From Bacillus ectoiniformans (GTDB lineage Bacteria; Bacillota; Bacilli; Bacillales; Domibacillaceae): a stretch of 64,000 bases of DNA. The notes under the pieces were generated by a model. The model searched no databases. It was not told the origin of the DNA and saw only the letters and a list, made by a program, of their open reading frames with translations. Below are positions 6,874 to 15,490 of the stretch, in pieces. Position 1 is the stretch's first letter, and each line of letters begins with the position of its first letter. The stretch is taken from the NCBI RefSeq assembly GCF_016908875.1, contig NZ_JAFBES010000001.1:434001-498000 (forward strand), written 5' to 3'. A program made the translations under genes and the position numbers.

Positions 6874-8691
6874 TTATGACAACAATTCTTCCATTTCATT
6901 GAGTTTCTGTTCAAACACTTTGCATGCTTCTTCGATTGGAGCGGCTGTTGTCATATCGACGCCCGCCTTCTTCAATACTTCAATTGGGAAGTCAGAGCTG
7001 CCGGCTTTTAGAAATTCGTTAATGTAGCGATCAACCGCAGGCCCGCCTTCTTCTAAAATTTGAGCGCTTAGAGCAGTAGCTGCGCTAAATCCTGTCGCGT
7101 ATTGATAAACATAATAATTATAGTAGAAGTGAGGGATCCTCGCCCATTCTAAACCGATTTCCTCATCAATAACCATCTCGTCACCAAAGTATTTCTTGTT
7201 TAGTTCATAATATTCCTTCGTGAGCATGTCAGCTGTCAGCGATTCCCCTGCTTGCGCTTTTGCATGAATCAGGTGTTCGAACTCAGCAAACATCGTTTGA
7301 CGGAACACAGTGCCTCTGAACCCTTCTAAATAATGATTTAAAATATAAAGGCGCTTCTTCTCATCATCCAAGTTTTTTAGCAGGTAATCGTTCAATAATG
7401 CTTCATTGCATGTAGAAGCTACTTCCGCCACAAAGATTGAATAATTTCCATAAACATATGGCTGAGCTTCACGTGTATAGTAACTGTGCATACTGTGTCC
7501 AAACTCATGAGCCAGTGTAAATAAGTTATTCACATTGTCCTGCCAATTCATTAAGATATAAGGGTTTGTTCCGTAGGTGCCTGACGAGTAGGCTCCGCTT
7601 CTCTTCCCTTTATTTTCAACTACATCGACCCAGCGATCTTCAAGACCTTTTTTTAATACAGCAATATAATCATTACCCAGTGGGGCAAGACCGTTGACCA
7701 TGTATTCCTTCGCTTCATCGTAAGTTACTTTCATTTTGACGTCTTTTACAAGCGGAGTATACAGATCATACATATGAAGTTCATCTACTCCAAGGATTTT
7801 CTTCCGCAGTTTCACATAACGCTGCAGAAGATGCAGGTTGTCGTTGACCGTCTTCACTAAATTATCGTACACCGCTTCAGGAATATTATTATTGGAAAGA
7901 GCTTTTTCTCTGGCATTTTTATAGTTCCGCACCCGCGCATAAAAGTTGTCTTTTTTCACCTGGCTACTTAATGTGCTGGCAAACGTGTTTTTGAATTGGC
8001 CATACGTTTTGTAGACCGCTTTAAATGCCTCTTCACGCAAGCGACGATCATCTGACTCTAAAAATCGAATGAAGTTTCCGTGGGTGATTTGCACTTTTTC
8101 TCCATTGTCATCTTCAATCACTGGAAACTCAAGATCAGCATTGTTCAGCATGCCGAATGTGTTACTGGATGCTGAAGTCACTTCTGAGGCTTGAGCAAGC
8201 AGATTTTCTTCTGCCGCTGATAAAACATGTGGGCGCTGAAGATTAATTTCATCAATCGCTTGTTTATACAGCTTTAATGACTCATGTACGTTGACGAAGT
8301 TTTTTAATTTTTCTTCATCTATTTCCAGTATTTCTGGAACCGCAAATGATAAGGCACTTGAAAGCTGCGTGTACAGATTTTTTGCCCGATCATCCATCCC
8401 TTGATAAAGAGAATTCGTCGTGTCTTGGTCATAGCGCATATGTGAATATGTATATAACTTGCCCATGCGCTGCAGCAGTTCATCCTGATAGGTTAAGAAT
8501 CTATACAGGCTGTCGGCATCTGTTCCTAATGTGCCTTGGAAGCTTTGTGCCTTTTCAGATAATGCTTTCACTTCTTTAAATTCACTTTCCCAAGCTGAGT
8601 CATTCGGAAATATATCTTCTAATCGCCAAGTCAATTCTTCCGGAATATCTTCTCTCGGTGGTAATTGTTTTACCGCTTGATCTTTCGTCAT
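6874..8691 (-). CDS. pepF: Oligoendopeptidase F (M3 family)
   Basis: Zinc metallopeptidase that cuts short peptides in the cytosol. The zinc motif HEFGHSMH is near residue 390, with the downstream glutamate region NYSIFVAEVASTCNE that supplies the third ligand. The M3 C-terminal signature YNYYVYQYATGFSAA is present. Length 605 is normal for PepF. ATG follows a GGGGG-type ribosome site. In B. subtilis the equivalent (yjbG) sits in the same place between coiA and yjbH. Together with the Opp importer encoded downstream it would help use imported peptides. Confidence 0.95.
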   Translation of the reverse strand: MTKDQAVKQLPPREDIPEELTWRLEDIFPNDSAWESEFKEVKALSEKAQSFQGTLGTDADSLYRFLTYQDELLQRMGKLYTYSHMRYDQDTTNSLYQGMDDRAKNLYTQLSSALSFAVPEILEIDEEKLKNFVNVHESLKLYKQAIDEINLQRPHVLSAAEENLLAQASEVTSASSNTFGMLNNADLEFPVIEDDNGEKVQITHGNFIRFLESDDRRLREEAFKAVYKTYGQFKNTFASTLSSQVKKDNFYARVRNYKNAREKALSNNNIPEAVYDNLVKTVNDNLHLLQRYVKLRKKILGVDELHMYDLYTPLVKDVKMKVTYDEAKEYMVNGLAPLGNDYIAVLKKGLEDRWVDVVENKGKRSGAYSSGTYGTNPYILMNWQDNVNNLFTLAHEFGHSMHSYYTREAQPYVYGNYSIFVAEVASTCNEALLNDYLLKNLDDEKKRLYILNHYLEGFRGTVFRQTMFAEFEHLIHAKAQAGESLTADMLTKEYYELNKKYFGDEMVIDEEIGLEWARIPHFYYNYYVYQYATGFSAATALSAQILEEGGPAVDRYINEFLKAGSSDFPIEVLKKAGVDMTTAAPIEEACKVFEQKLNEMEELLS

Positions 8692-8755
8692 TTAATAACC
8701 CCCATTAGCTAATTTTATTTTTCTATCTTTATCATATTATTCCATCAGGCATTTT

Positions 8756-9910
8756 TCAAAAAATAAGCCGGTTAATGATGGATTCTCCATACTGTTTGGC
8801 AAATTGACTTTCTTTTTCTCTTTGTTTTTCGACTCGGGACTCCATCCCCCAATCCGTTCCCAGTTGAATTCCTGCATGATTAAGAACCTGCAAATATTCT
8901 TCAGCCATTTCTGCTAATGGTGTCTTTATCTGAGGAAAGATATTTTTTTGTAAATGGCCGGATTGAATTCTGCGCTCTAGCACTTCACTCGCTTCTTCGG
9001 CCGTTACGTTTATAGTATGCCCGAATAGGTCATTCCATAAATAAAATTGCCATTCCAGCGGATGATTTTTTAGGAGTGCCATCAAACGCACAGGCACCCC
9101 CATCCATTCAGGAAGCAGTGCCAGGTTTAATTTCGCCCGATAGACCGTTTGGATCAATGGATGCTGAATGCCGCATCTATGATAGAGCTGAGATTGAATC
9201 CAGTAATGCTTCCTCTTTATCCATTCATCCATAGTAAAAGGCAGGACGGCTGCGCGTTGCAACATGGGAGGAAAAGTTAAATATTCAATGGGTATCACTT
9301 GTTTACATGCTGAGTAGAGAGATGCAGTGAGAGGCGTTAATTGGTGATAGAAGGTGAAAGCTTCTTGATCTGGGCAATAAGCTGTCATCCAGAAACCGAA
9401 CTGAGGAGAGAATTGAAAGAACAAACGTTGAAATGCCGAGAATTTATAATAGCCATATTGCTGTTCAATGGACTTGCCGCCATAAATCCAAAATGGTGTA
9501 TATTTTCTGTTCAGATAGCCAGCTGTTCTAGCGGAAAACAGTTCGGCTGTAATCGCTGAACATTGGTATTCAACAGCTGTTAAATCCCCTGAAAGTAAAT
9601 CAGGTCGTTGTGATATGTCAGGCAGAAAAGGCTCAAGTGACGTTTTACGAAATTGATTAAGCCAGTGATATAGATCCGCTTTTCCTTTTAGATGGCGCCC
9701 TGACTCCCCTTCTGAGAATGCTTGGCAAGAGTGACCTGTCTTATGGGCAAAATGAGGAATTTTCAATTGGCCGGCTTTCAAAATAACTTGTTTCTTACAC
9801 TGCGGGCATTGAAAAGAGGTGCTGTGTTTTCTGAGGTTAGCCAGCTCTTTACGGCTCCAATTATCTGCAAGATTAAAGCTTCTCCCATTTGAATCGTTGG
9901 CAATCAGCAT
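8756..9910 (-). CDS. coiA: Competence protein CoiA
   Basis: Competence-induced protein needed for recombination of incoming DNA. The N-terminus has a CxxC pair (FQCPQCKKQVILKAG, near residues 33-47) followed by HFAHKTGHSC, a zinc-finger-like layout. The nuclease-like domain follows, with RHLKGKADLYHW and AVEYQCSAI. A longer frame reaches 9964, but AAGGAGTG lies just before the ATG at 9910, so I start there (384 residues). It is followed by pepF. ComK is encoded in this window and is the expected activator in B. subtilis; I found no clear ComK box upstream. Confidence 0.88.
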   Translation of the reverse strand: MLIANDSNGRSFNLADNWSRKELANLRKHSTSFQCPQCKKQVILKAGQLKIPHFAHKTGHSCQAFSEGESGRHLKGKADLYHWLNQFRKTSLEPFLPDISQRPDLLSGDLTAVEYQCSAITAELFSARTAGYLNRKYTPFWIYGGKSIEQQYGYYKFSAFQRLFFQFSPQFGFWMTAYCPDQEAFTFYHQLTPLTASLYSACKQVIPIEYLTFPPMLQRAAVLPFTMDEWIKRKHYWIQSQLYHRCGIQHPLIQTVYRAKLNLALLPEWMGVPVRLMALLKNHPLEWQFYLWNDLFGHTINVTAEEASEVLERRIQSGHLQKNIFPQIKTPLAEMAEEYLQVLNHAGIQLGTDWGMESRVEKQREKESQFAKQYGESIINRLIF

Positions 9911-9962
9911 AGATTCACTCCTTTCCTCTCTTACCATTCGACGATGCAATCCGATCTCCTGC

Positions 9963-9985
9963 AAAAAAAAGCCACCGAGGTGACT
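9963..9985 (-). terminator. Terminator of cls
   Basis: AGTCACC, a two-base loop, GGTGGCT and eight T on the minus strand, just past the cls stop. Confidence 0.9.
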
Positions 9986-10003
9986 TTTCTTCTGAGCAGA
10001 TCT

Positions 10004-11518
10004 TTATAATAAAGGCGATAGCAGCCTTGAGGTGGACTCAAGCAGACGATAACCTAAATGCCGCGAATTAAAGTCCTCAAGTTCAATCTCATTAGCCGAC
10101 TGCAGATCATTAATAAACGCAGCCACTAAATCTTCAATGCTTTGTGTATGATACAAAAATGCATTCACTTCAAAATTCAGATGAAAGCTTCTCATGTCCA
10201 TATTCGAAGTGCCGACGGAAGCGATCTCACCGTCAACAATAATAAATTTACTGTGCATAAAACCTTCTTCATATTCAAATACTCGTGCCCCCGCTTCTAG
10301 TAAATCAGGGAAATACGAGCGTGATGCATGAAAGACAATGCGCTTGTCAGGTCGGTTGGGAACGAGCAGCCGGACATCTACTCCACTTAATGCTGCAACT
10401 TTTAAGGCTGAAAAAATATCTTCATCCGGTATGAAGTAAGGAGTAGCAATCCAAACAAACTTTTCAGCAGAGGTGATCATCGAGAAAAAGATGTTCTTAA
10501 TGACGCTCCACTCATTATCAGGGCCGCCCGCAATCATCTGGACACCGCCGGTTCTTCTGACTCTCGTTTCAGGTTCAGGAGTTAAATATCCAGGAGTGAT
10601 AAAGCTGTCGTTAGTCATATAATACCAATCCTGCAGAAAGATTAATTGCAGCGAACGAACCGCTTCACCCCTGACATATAAATGAGTGTCTCGCCAAAAA
10701 CCGTATTGCTCTACCTTTCCTAAATATTCATCACCTATATTCAATCCACCGACAAAACCGACATTTCCATCAATAACAATAATTTTTCTATGATTTCTAA
10801 AGTTAAGCTTATTATTTAGAATAGGCACACGCACCGGCCCAAAAGCGACCATCTCTATCCCCGCATCTGCCATTTCACGAATATAGGCATTGGAAAGCTT
10901 CCATGAGCCAACGGCATCATACAGAAATCGAACCTTGACTCCCTCGTTGGCTTTACTGATTAAGATTCTTTTGATTTCAGTACCAATTTCATCATCACGG
11001 ACAATATAGTATTCCAAATGAATGTGATGCTGAGCTTTTCTCAGTTCTTGCTTAATGGAATCAAATGTTGCTTCGCCATTTGTCAGCAACTCTGTCTCCG
11101 TATGAAAAGAAATACCGCTGCTGCCAAGTGACTCTGCCAATGGATAGATCTTTCGCTGACCATATTTCTCAAAGTGTTTTTTCAAGTCCGATTCTGAATG
11201 GCGATATTCATATTGCTGATACGTTTCTTTATCAAGAATATACTTCTTCTTAAACATTCGCTCTTTTCGATAATTCCTGCCAAAGAGTAAATAAAAAATA
11301 AACCCAAATAAAGGAAACGCCCCTAGAACAACCAGCCACGTAATGGTTTGAGTCGGATGCCTATTTTCAAAAAAGATTAAAAACCCAATAATAATAACAG
11401 ATAATGTGAGAAACACACTTAAGTAGCTAGCCATGCCATTGACATGCTCTCTTATGACAAATAAATAAATGATAAAAATTGCGCTAATAAAAAATAGGAT
11501 TTTAATGGTGTATTTCAT
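10004..11518 (-). CDS. cls: Cardiolipin synthase (phospholipase D family)
   Basis: Condenses two phosphatidylglycerol molecules to cardiolipin at the membrane. Two membrane helices fill residues 1-60. Two HKD catalytic motifs follow: NHRKIIVIDG near residue 240 and MHSKFIIVDG near residue 420, each with the downstream Gly/Ser-rich GG or GTSN segment. I prefer the ATG at 11518 (MKYTIKILFF), which has AAGGTG 6 nt upstream, over the GTG at 11527. About 504 residues. Monocistronic, with its own terminator, between coiA and mecA. Confidence 0.93.
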   Translation of the reverse strand: MKYTIKILFFISAIFIIYLFVIREHVNGMASYLSVFLTLSVIIIGFLIFFENRHPTQTITWLVVLGAFPLFGFIFYLLFGRNYRKERMFKKKYILDKETYQQYEYRHSESDLKKHFEKYGQRKIYPLAESLGSSGISFHTETELLTNGEATFDSIKQELRKAQHHIHLEYYIVRDDEIGTEIKRILISKANEGVKVRFLYDAVGSWKLSNAYIREMADAGIEMVAFGPVRVPILNNKLNFRNHRKIIVIDGNVGFVGGLNIGDEYLGKVEQYGFWRDTHLYVRGEAVRSLQLIFLQDWYYMTNDSFITPGYLTPEPETRVRRTGGVQMIAGGPDNEWSVIKNIFFSMITSAEKFVWIATPYFIPDEDIFSALKVAALSGVDVRLLVPNRPDKRIVFHASRSYFPDLLEAGARVFEYEEGFMHSKFIIVDGEIASVGTSNMDMRSFHLNFEVNAFLYHTQSIEDLVAAFINDLQSANEIELEDFNSRHLGYRLLESTSRLLSPLL

Positions 11519-11666
11519 CCCCTGCACCTTGCCTCTCTCAAAACTCTCTCTATAGTGGTTTTATTATACCCCTTTTCATAAATCATGAAGCCATATCAAT
11601 AAGCAGGTAAATCATTTTTATACTAGAAGGGGCAGCTCTCCGGAAAGTCTTCCATGTCATTTCATC

Positions 11667-11697
11667 AAAAAAAAGCTGATCTCTTAATGAGACCAGC
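11667..11697 (-). terminator. Terminator of mecA
   Basis: GCTGGTCTC, a five-base loop, GAGATCAGC and eight T on the minus strand. Confidence 0.9.
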
Positions 11698-11705
11698 GTG
11701 AAGTA

Positions 11706-12368
11706 TCAGGAAAAATATTTACGAACTGTTTCAAATACGTTGTCTTCCATGACGCACTTTCCGTATTCCTGCAGTCTGTGAACCGACATGCCTGATTCAT
11801 AGGCATATTCGAGCAATACACTAAGTGAATTATCTATAGATTCTTCGTCAAACAGGTCCTCTGGGAATTCAACATACAGATAATACTTGTTTTCAAAAGC
11901 GTATAATTGAGTTTTCATCTCTTCCAGATCATTGCGCTTGCTCAAACTAATTAAGTCCTCAAAGTCATGAAAAGCGAGTAAAAACTCAAGTGACGGTTCT
12001 TTTTTATTTTTGTCTGACGAGTCCTCTTGGAAATGCTCGTCAAGTAAGTCTTCTAAACGTTCATCGACTGGAAAGTCTCGGTATTTATCACCTGGAAGCG
12101 GCAGTTCAATACGCTGTCCGTCTTTTGTTACATTGGCTTGTGTAACGAGAATTTCTAGTCCTTTGTCTAAAGCCTGAACTTGAATCCATAAAGGGCCATC
12201 TACTGTGAAGTCTTCTTCATCATGGATTTCCTCCATCATATCCCAAAAAAGCTCTTCACTGCGATCGCGATTATACCAAATCTCTTCACGATCAAAGCCT
12301 CTCTCTTCTATATCAATGTACGAGATGTAAAACTTAACTGTGTTGTCGTTAATGCGTTCGATTTCCAT
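11706..12368 (-). CDS. mecA: Adaptor protein MecA
   Basis: Adaptor that feeds ComK and other substrates to ClpCP and so holds competence off. The N-terminal target-binding domain (MEIERINDNTVKFYISYIDIE, then RSEELFWDMMEEIHDEEDF) and the C-terminal ClpC-binding domain are joined by an acidic linker (LLDEHFQEDSSDKNKKE, near 108-125). The C-terminal domain runs from about 128 (LEFLLAFHDFEDLI...). Length 220 is standard. ATG follows GGGAGAGG. ComK, its client, is encoded at the other end of this window. Confidence 0.95.
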   Translation of the reverse strand: MEIERINDNTVKFYISYIDIEERGFDREEIWYNRDRSEELFWDMMEEIHDEEDFTVDGPLWIQVQALDKGLEILVTQANVTKDGQRIELPLPGDKYRDFPVDERLEDLLDEHFQEDSSDKNKKEPSLEFLLAFHDFEDLISLSKRNDLEEMKTQLYAFENKYYLYVEFPEDLFDEESIDNSLSVLLEYAYESGMSVHRLQEYGKCVMEDNVFETVRKYFS

Positions 12369-12434
12369 AAACTACCTCTCCCTTCCATCTAAGGGTACTA
12401 AAGAGCATCTGCTTCTCTCTTTAGCTTTTTCCCA

Positions 12435-12453
12435 GAATAACTAATAGTTATTC
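12435..12453. promoter_or_regulatory. Perfect 9-1-9 palindrome upstream of mecA
   Basis: The minus strand reads GAATAACTATTAGTTATTC, a 19-bp perfect inverted repeat. It lies just downstream of a weak promoter candidate (TAGACT, 17 bp, TATATA, on the minus strand near 12463-12491) and about 67 bp before the mecA start. It does not match an operator class I know. It could be an operator or a short RNA hairpin. Confidence 0.5.
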
Positions 12454-12585
12454 CTTTCTATATATTTATTGTATGATAAAAAGTCTAGAAATGAAAACAT
12501 AAAGATTAGGGAAAAATAATGTTTGTTTGGTCATTCTATCTGAATTTTTAAAAATTTTCAACCTCTTAAAAACAAAAAGTGTATG

Positions 12586-12619
12586 AAAAAACCTCCATAC
12601 TCTAGTATGAAGGTTTTTA
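12586..12619 (-). terminator. Terminator of spxA
   Basis: AAAACCTTCATACT pairs with AGTATGGAGGTTTT with one mismatch, followed by T on the minus strand. Confidence 0.88.
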
Positions 12620-12625
12620 TAGTCA

Positions 12626-13021
12626 TTAGTTGACCATTTTTTGTGCTTCAAGCAACTGGAATGTACGAACTTTTCGAGGAAGGAATCGACGAATTTCATC
12701 CTCGTTGTAGCCCACCTGCAATCGTTTCTCATCCATAATAATCGGACGGCGAAGCAGCCCTGGATTGTTTTGGATAAGCTCAAACAGATTTTGAAGCGGC
12801 AATGTCTCAAGATCCACATTTAGCTTTTGAAAAATCTTTGAACGAGTGGAGATAATCTCATCCGTGCCATCTTCAGTCATTCTTAATATTTCTTTAATTT
12901 CTTCGATGCTCAATGGCTCGGAAAAAATGTTTCTTTCGACGTATGATATTTCGTGTTCTTCTAACCAAGCTTTCGCTTTCCGGCAAGAAGTACAGCTTGG
13001 TGAAGTATATAGAGTAACCAT
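12626..13021 (-). CDS. spxA: Transcriptional regulator Spx
   Basis: ArsC-like thiol-stress regulator that binds the RNA polymerase alpha C-terminal domain. The redox switch CTSC is at residues 10-13. The family block [25 protein letters not shown] is near 92-116. Length 131 is exact for Spx. Ribosome site AAGGAGTG. It is degraded by ClpXP with the help of YjbH, encoded in this window. It stands alone between mecA and the yjbC acetyltransferase gene, with a 355-bp upstream region that holds a PerR/Fur-like box. Confidence 0.96.
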   Translation of the reverse strand: MVTLYTSPSCTSCRKAKAWLEEHEISYVERNIFSEPLSIEEIKEILRMTEDGTDEIISTRSKIFQKLNVDLETLPLQNLFELIQNNPGLLRRPIIMDEKRLQVGYNEDEIRRFLPRKVRTFQLLEAQKMVN

Positions 13022-13131
13022 TCCTCAATCACACTCCTTAAAAATAAAATATAATACCTGCTAATTATGAGGAATCTTAGTTCATGAAGAATTCAAAAAA
13101 GTAATCTTTTTTACATCCGGCTACGTTATGT

Positions 13132-13160
13132 ATTATACATGAACTTAAGACTCCTGCACA
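13132..13160 (-). promoter_or_regulatory. Candidate spxA promoter
   Basis: Minus strand: perfect -10 TATAAT (13132-13137), a 17-bp spacer and a poor -35 TGTGCA (13155-13160), about 110 bp upstream of the spxA start. The weak -35 suggests either an activator or another sigma factor. Confidence 0.45.
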
Positions 13161-13174
13161 TAGTTTTCATTACA

Positions 13175-13189
13175 TTGTAATAATTATCA
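13175..13189. promoter_or_regulatory. PerR/Fur-like box upstream of spxA
   Basis: TTGTAATAATTATCA is a 7-1-7 inverted repeat. It has two mismatches to the PerR consensus TTATAATNATTATAA and two to the Fur consensus TGATAATNATTATCA. It lies just upstream of the promoter candidate. PerR repression of spxA is known in B. subtilis, so PerR is my preferred reading. Confidence 0.5.
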
Positions 13190-13376
13190 CATAATTTATT
13201 TACATAACTTTCTTTATCTAGAAATCTCATACCCAATAATTAGTCTTTATTATTAGTTACCCTTATCTTTCTAACTTAAACCTTTTTCATCATATATTTT
13301 TAAAACATTTGCTGGTTTAATAAATATCACGATGAACGAATTCAAGCGTGCCAGCTTGACCTGGCACGCTTGCTGT

Positions 13377-13952
13377 TTAATTTAATTCTTTTAAGATATT
13401 CGATTCTTTTGTTTCATCAATTGAAAGTACTTTTTGAACCGGATCAAACGCCTCGCCATAAATTTCTTCATCTTTATACTTGTGAATTAAACGATAGGTT
13501 TTACACATTGCTTCATAAATCATCTCTTCTGATTCATCATTCGGAGCCCAGTATAAAATCTCCATTTCATTCACTTCATTCGTTGCTAATGAGCGGCGGC
13601 GATAACCGATGCTCGATGCATGTTCAAACCCTTCACGCGCATAAAAGCGCAGGCGCTTTTCAGAGTCTGTATCTTCATAGTTTACCGGCTCCACTTCAAG
13701 GATCACCGCTTTGCCTTTTTGCTTCAGCTTATCAATAAGCTTGCGTCCTAATCCTTGCCCGCGTGCATCCTTAGAAACAAATAAATAATCAACAAACACG
13801 AAGTTGTCAAATTCCACATATATCAAGACATGATTCGGTCCTTCATCCTTGTGGTAAATATCTCCTCGTTCTTTTAAAAGCAGTTCCATATGTTCTTTCG
13901 CTTTCATTTCCTCAATAGGAAAGTATTGATTTAACTTTTCATACCAATGCAA
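13377..13952 (-). CDS. yjbC: GNAT-family N-acetyltransferase (YjbC-like)
   Basis: The acetyl-CoA-binding motif of the GNAT fold is visible as VSKDARGQGLGRKLIDKL, near residues 59-76, after strands VLIYVEFDNFVFVDYLFV. A second half of about 90 residues (SIGYRRRSLATNEVNEMEILYW...) is specific to the YjbC group. Length 191. The likely start is a TTG with AAAGGAG 10 nt upstream. The substrate is unknown. Located next to spxA as in B. subtilis, but the two genes are separated by 355 bp here. Confidence 0.85.
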   Translation of the reverse strand: MHWYEKLNQYFPIEEMKAKEHMELLLKERGDIYHKDEGPNHVLIYVEFDNFVFVDYLFVSKDARGQGLGRKLIDKLKQKGKAVILEVEPVNYEDTDSEKRLRFYAREGFEHASSIGYRRRSLATNEVNEMEILYWAPNDESEEMIYEAMCKTYRLIHKYKDEEIYGEAFDPVQKVLSIDETKESNILKELN

Positions 13953-14129
13953 TATGCCTCTTCTCCTTTTACCGCGAGAACGCGATTCCGATATTTGTAA
14001 TTAGTGAAAGAAATAATAAGGGTGTAAAACAATTAATAGGGTGTAATAATGGGGAGTGTTTACAGATCCAATTATGCTTGCCAATATGTATTTTCCCTCT
14101 TTTTCAGCTTTTAAACCCTTTTTCCTATA

Positions 14130-14160
14130 AAAAATAGGATCAATCCATGAAATTGATCCT
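14130..14160 (-). terminator. Terminator of the GHL13-type gene
   Basis: AGGATCAAT, a seven-base loop, ATTGATCCT, then ATTTTTTA on the minus strand. Confidence 0.85.
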
Positions 14161-14177
14161 AACAAGCAAAAATGCTA

Positions 14178-15377
14178 TTATTTCAAAGGGGTATAGTCCA
14201 CGTTTGGCGTATATTTATTTGATGCGTTCCAAAGCAAAAACTCATCGATTCCTTCCTCATTTAACGCTTTAATTTGAGCTTCAACTTCTTGTGGGCCGTA
14301 TTTTATATAATTTCCCGCTCCCAGCCACGAGGCGGTAAAGTCCTGCAGCCATGGGCGAGAGACAGGAGGAGATTTCAGCTCTGACAATTTTTTATTTTCG
14401 ACTTTCGCATATTCTTTCATCAGCCTATACGGCTCTAAGTCAGGTTTGGAAATTCCAAAATAAGAAGTCCAATGACTTGGATAAACCATGGAAGAAATGA
14501 CATCCACATGTTCTGAGATTTTGGAGAAGTTCTGACCGATTCCAGGAGCTTCTGGCAATGTTGCTGAATAACCGAAAATATCTACAGACACTTGGACATC
14601 ATACGGCTTCAGTTCTTTGCGCGCATAGGCAACAAAGTCAGTGACTGCCTGGACTCTTCGCTGAACGGAATCATGCTTGGAATTCTTGTAGTTACCCTCA
14701 CTATAAGTTAAATCTTTGTCTCTTGTTTCGAACCCTTCCGGAAAGCGGACATAGTCAAACTGAATTTCTTTAAAACCCATTTTTGCCGCTTCTTTCGCAA
14801 TCCCAATATTATAATCCCACACATCTTTTACAAATGGATTGACAAAAGATTCGCCGCTGCCATTGGACCATACGGAACCATTTTGTGTAAAAGACCATTC
14901 AGGTTTCTTATTAGCGAGATTCGTATCTTTAAAGACGACCACCCTAGCAATCGGATACACCTGCTGTTTTTCCATTTGCTTCAGCATTTGACGAGGATCT
15001 TTAATGAAATTTTTGCTGATATCCTGATATGGTGAATCGGCATCCGGTTTGTATGTAAGGTTTCCCCAGTCATCTTTTATATCGATGACCATTGCATTCA
15101 GTTCTGTTTGTTCCATAAGCTGCATTAATTGGTTAAAGCGGCCGCCTCCTGCCGAATGACCAGTTACATACACGCCTCTGACAGCATCTGGATAAGTAAA
15201 TTCCAATCCGCTGTCATGTATAAAACGCGTCATATTTGCTGGAATTTCCTTGCCCACATCAGGAATCGGACGCTCTTTAAATTCCTTCATACCTGCAGCA
15301 AACGCATGTTGCCCGGGAGATAAGAACGGAATGAAACTTAACAAGCTAACAGCCGTCCACTTTTTCCACTTCTTCAT
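14178..15377 (-). CDS. Secreted putative glycoside hydrolase (GHL13/DUF4015 type)
   Basis: Predicted exported protein with a TIM-barrel glycosidase-like domain. Residues 1-28 form a signal peptide (MKKWKKWTAVSLLSFIPFL...HAFA). The domain shows strand-end motifs typical of the family: RGVYVTGHSAG, AMVIDIKDDWGNLTY, YPIARVVVFKD, FKEIQFDYVRFPEG and VSVDIFGYSA, ending in FLLWNASNKYTP. Carboxylates in IDIKDD and FDYVRFPEG are candidate catalytic or binding residues. Length 399. Substrate unknown; a cell-wall or extracellular polysaccharide is plausible. ATG follows AAAGGAGAGG. Monocistronic between yjbC and opp. Confidence 0.82.
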   Translation of the reverse strand: MKKWKKWTAVSLLSFIPFLSPGQHAFAAGMKEFKERPIPDVGKEIPANMTRFIHDSGLEFTYPDAVRGVYVTGHSAGGGRFNQLMQLMEQTELNAMVIDIKDDWGNLTYKPDADSPYQDISKNFIKDPRQMLKQMEKQQVYPIARVVVFKDTNLANKKPEWSFTQNGSVWSNGSGESFVNPFVKDVWDYNIGIAKEAAKMGFKEIQFDYVRFPEGFETRDKDLTYSEGNYKNSKHDSVQRRVQAVTDFVAYARKELKPYDVQVSVDIFGYSATLPEAPGIGQNFSKISEHVDVISSMVYPSHWTSYFGISKPDLEPYRLMKEYAKVENKKLSELKSPPVSRPWLQDFTASWLGAGNYIKYGPQEVEAQIKALNEEGIDEFLLWNASNKYTPNVDYTPLK

Positions 15378-15454
15378 AGTTAATCCTCTCCTTTCTATCC
15401 TTTTTTACCCAACTAAACCTGCTATTACTCTACTATCTCCGCCTTTTTAATCAA

Positions 15455-15485
15455 ACAAAAAAGTGACCGGAGCTGCCGGTCACTT
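15455..15485 (-). terminator. Terminator of the opp operon
   Basis: AAGTGACCGG (15461-15470) pairs with CCGGTCACTT (15476-15485), flanked by A and T runs; placed right after oppF. Confidence 0.9.
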
Positions 15486-15490
15486 TTTTC

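Larger units (their letters stand above)
13022..13376. other. 355-bp upstream region of spxA
   Basis: No gene. It holds the spxA control region: a -10 TATAAT on the minus strand at 13132-13137 with a weak -35, a PerR/Fur-like palindrome at 13175-13189, and very AT-rich DNA at 13200-13320. At the far end lies the yjbC hairpin CAAGCGTGCCAG...CTGGCACGCTTG (13343-13372), a perfect 12-bp stem without a proper T run. Confidence 0.6.

Noticed and set aside
13343-13372. Terminator of yjbC
   Set aside because: A perfect 12-bp stem exists, but the following minus-strand bases (AATTCG) are not T-rich; kept only as a note in the gap description.
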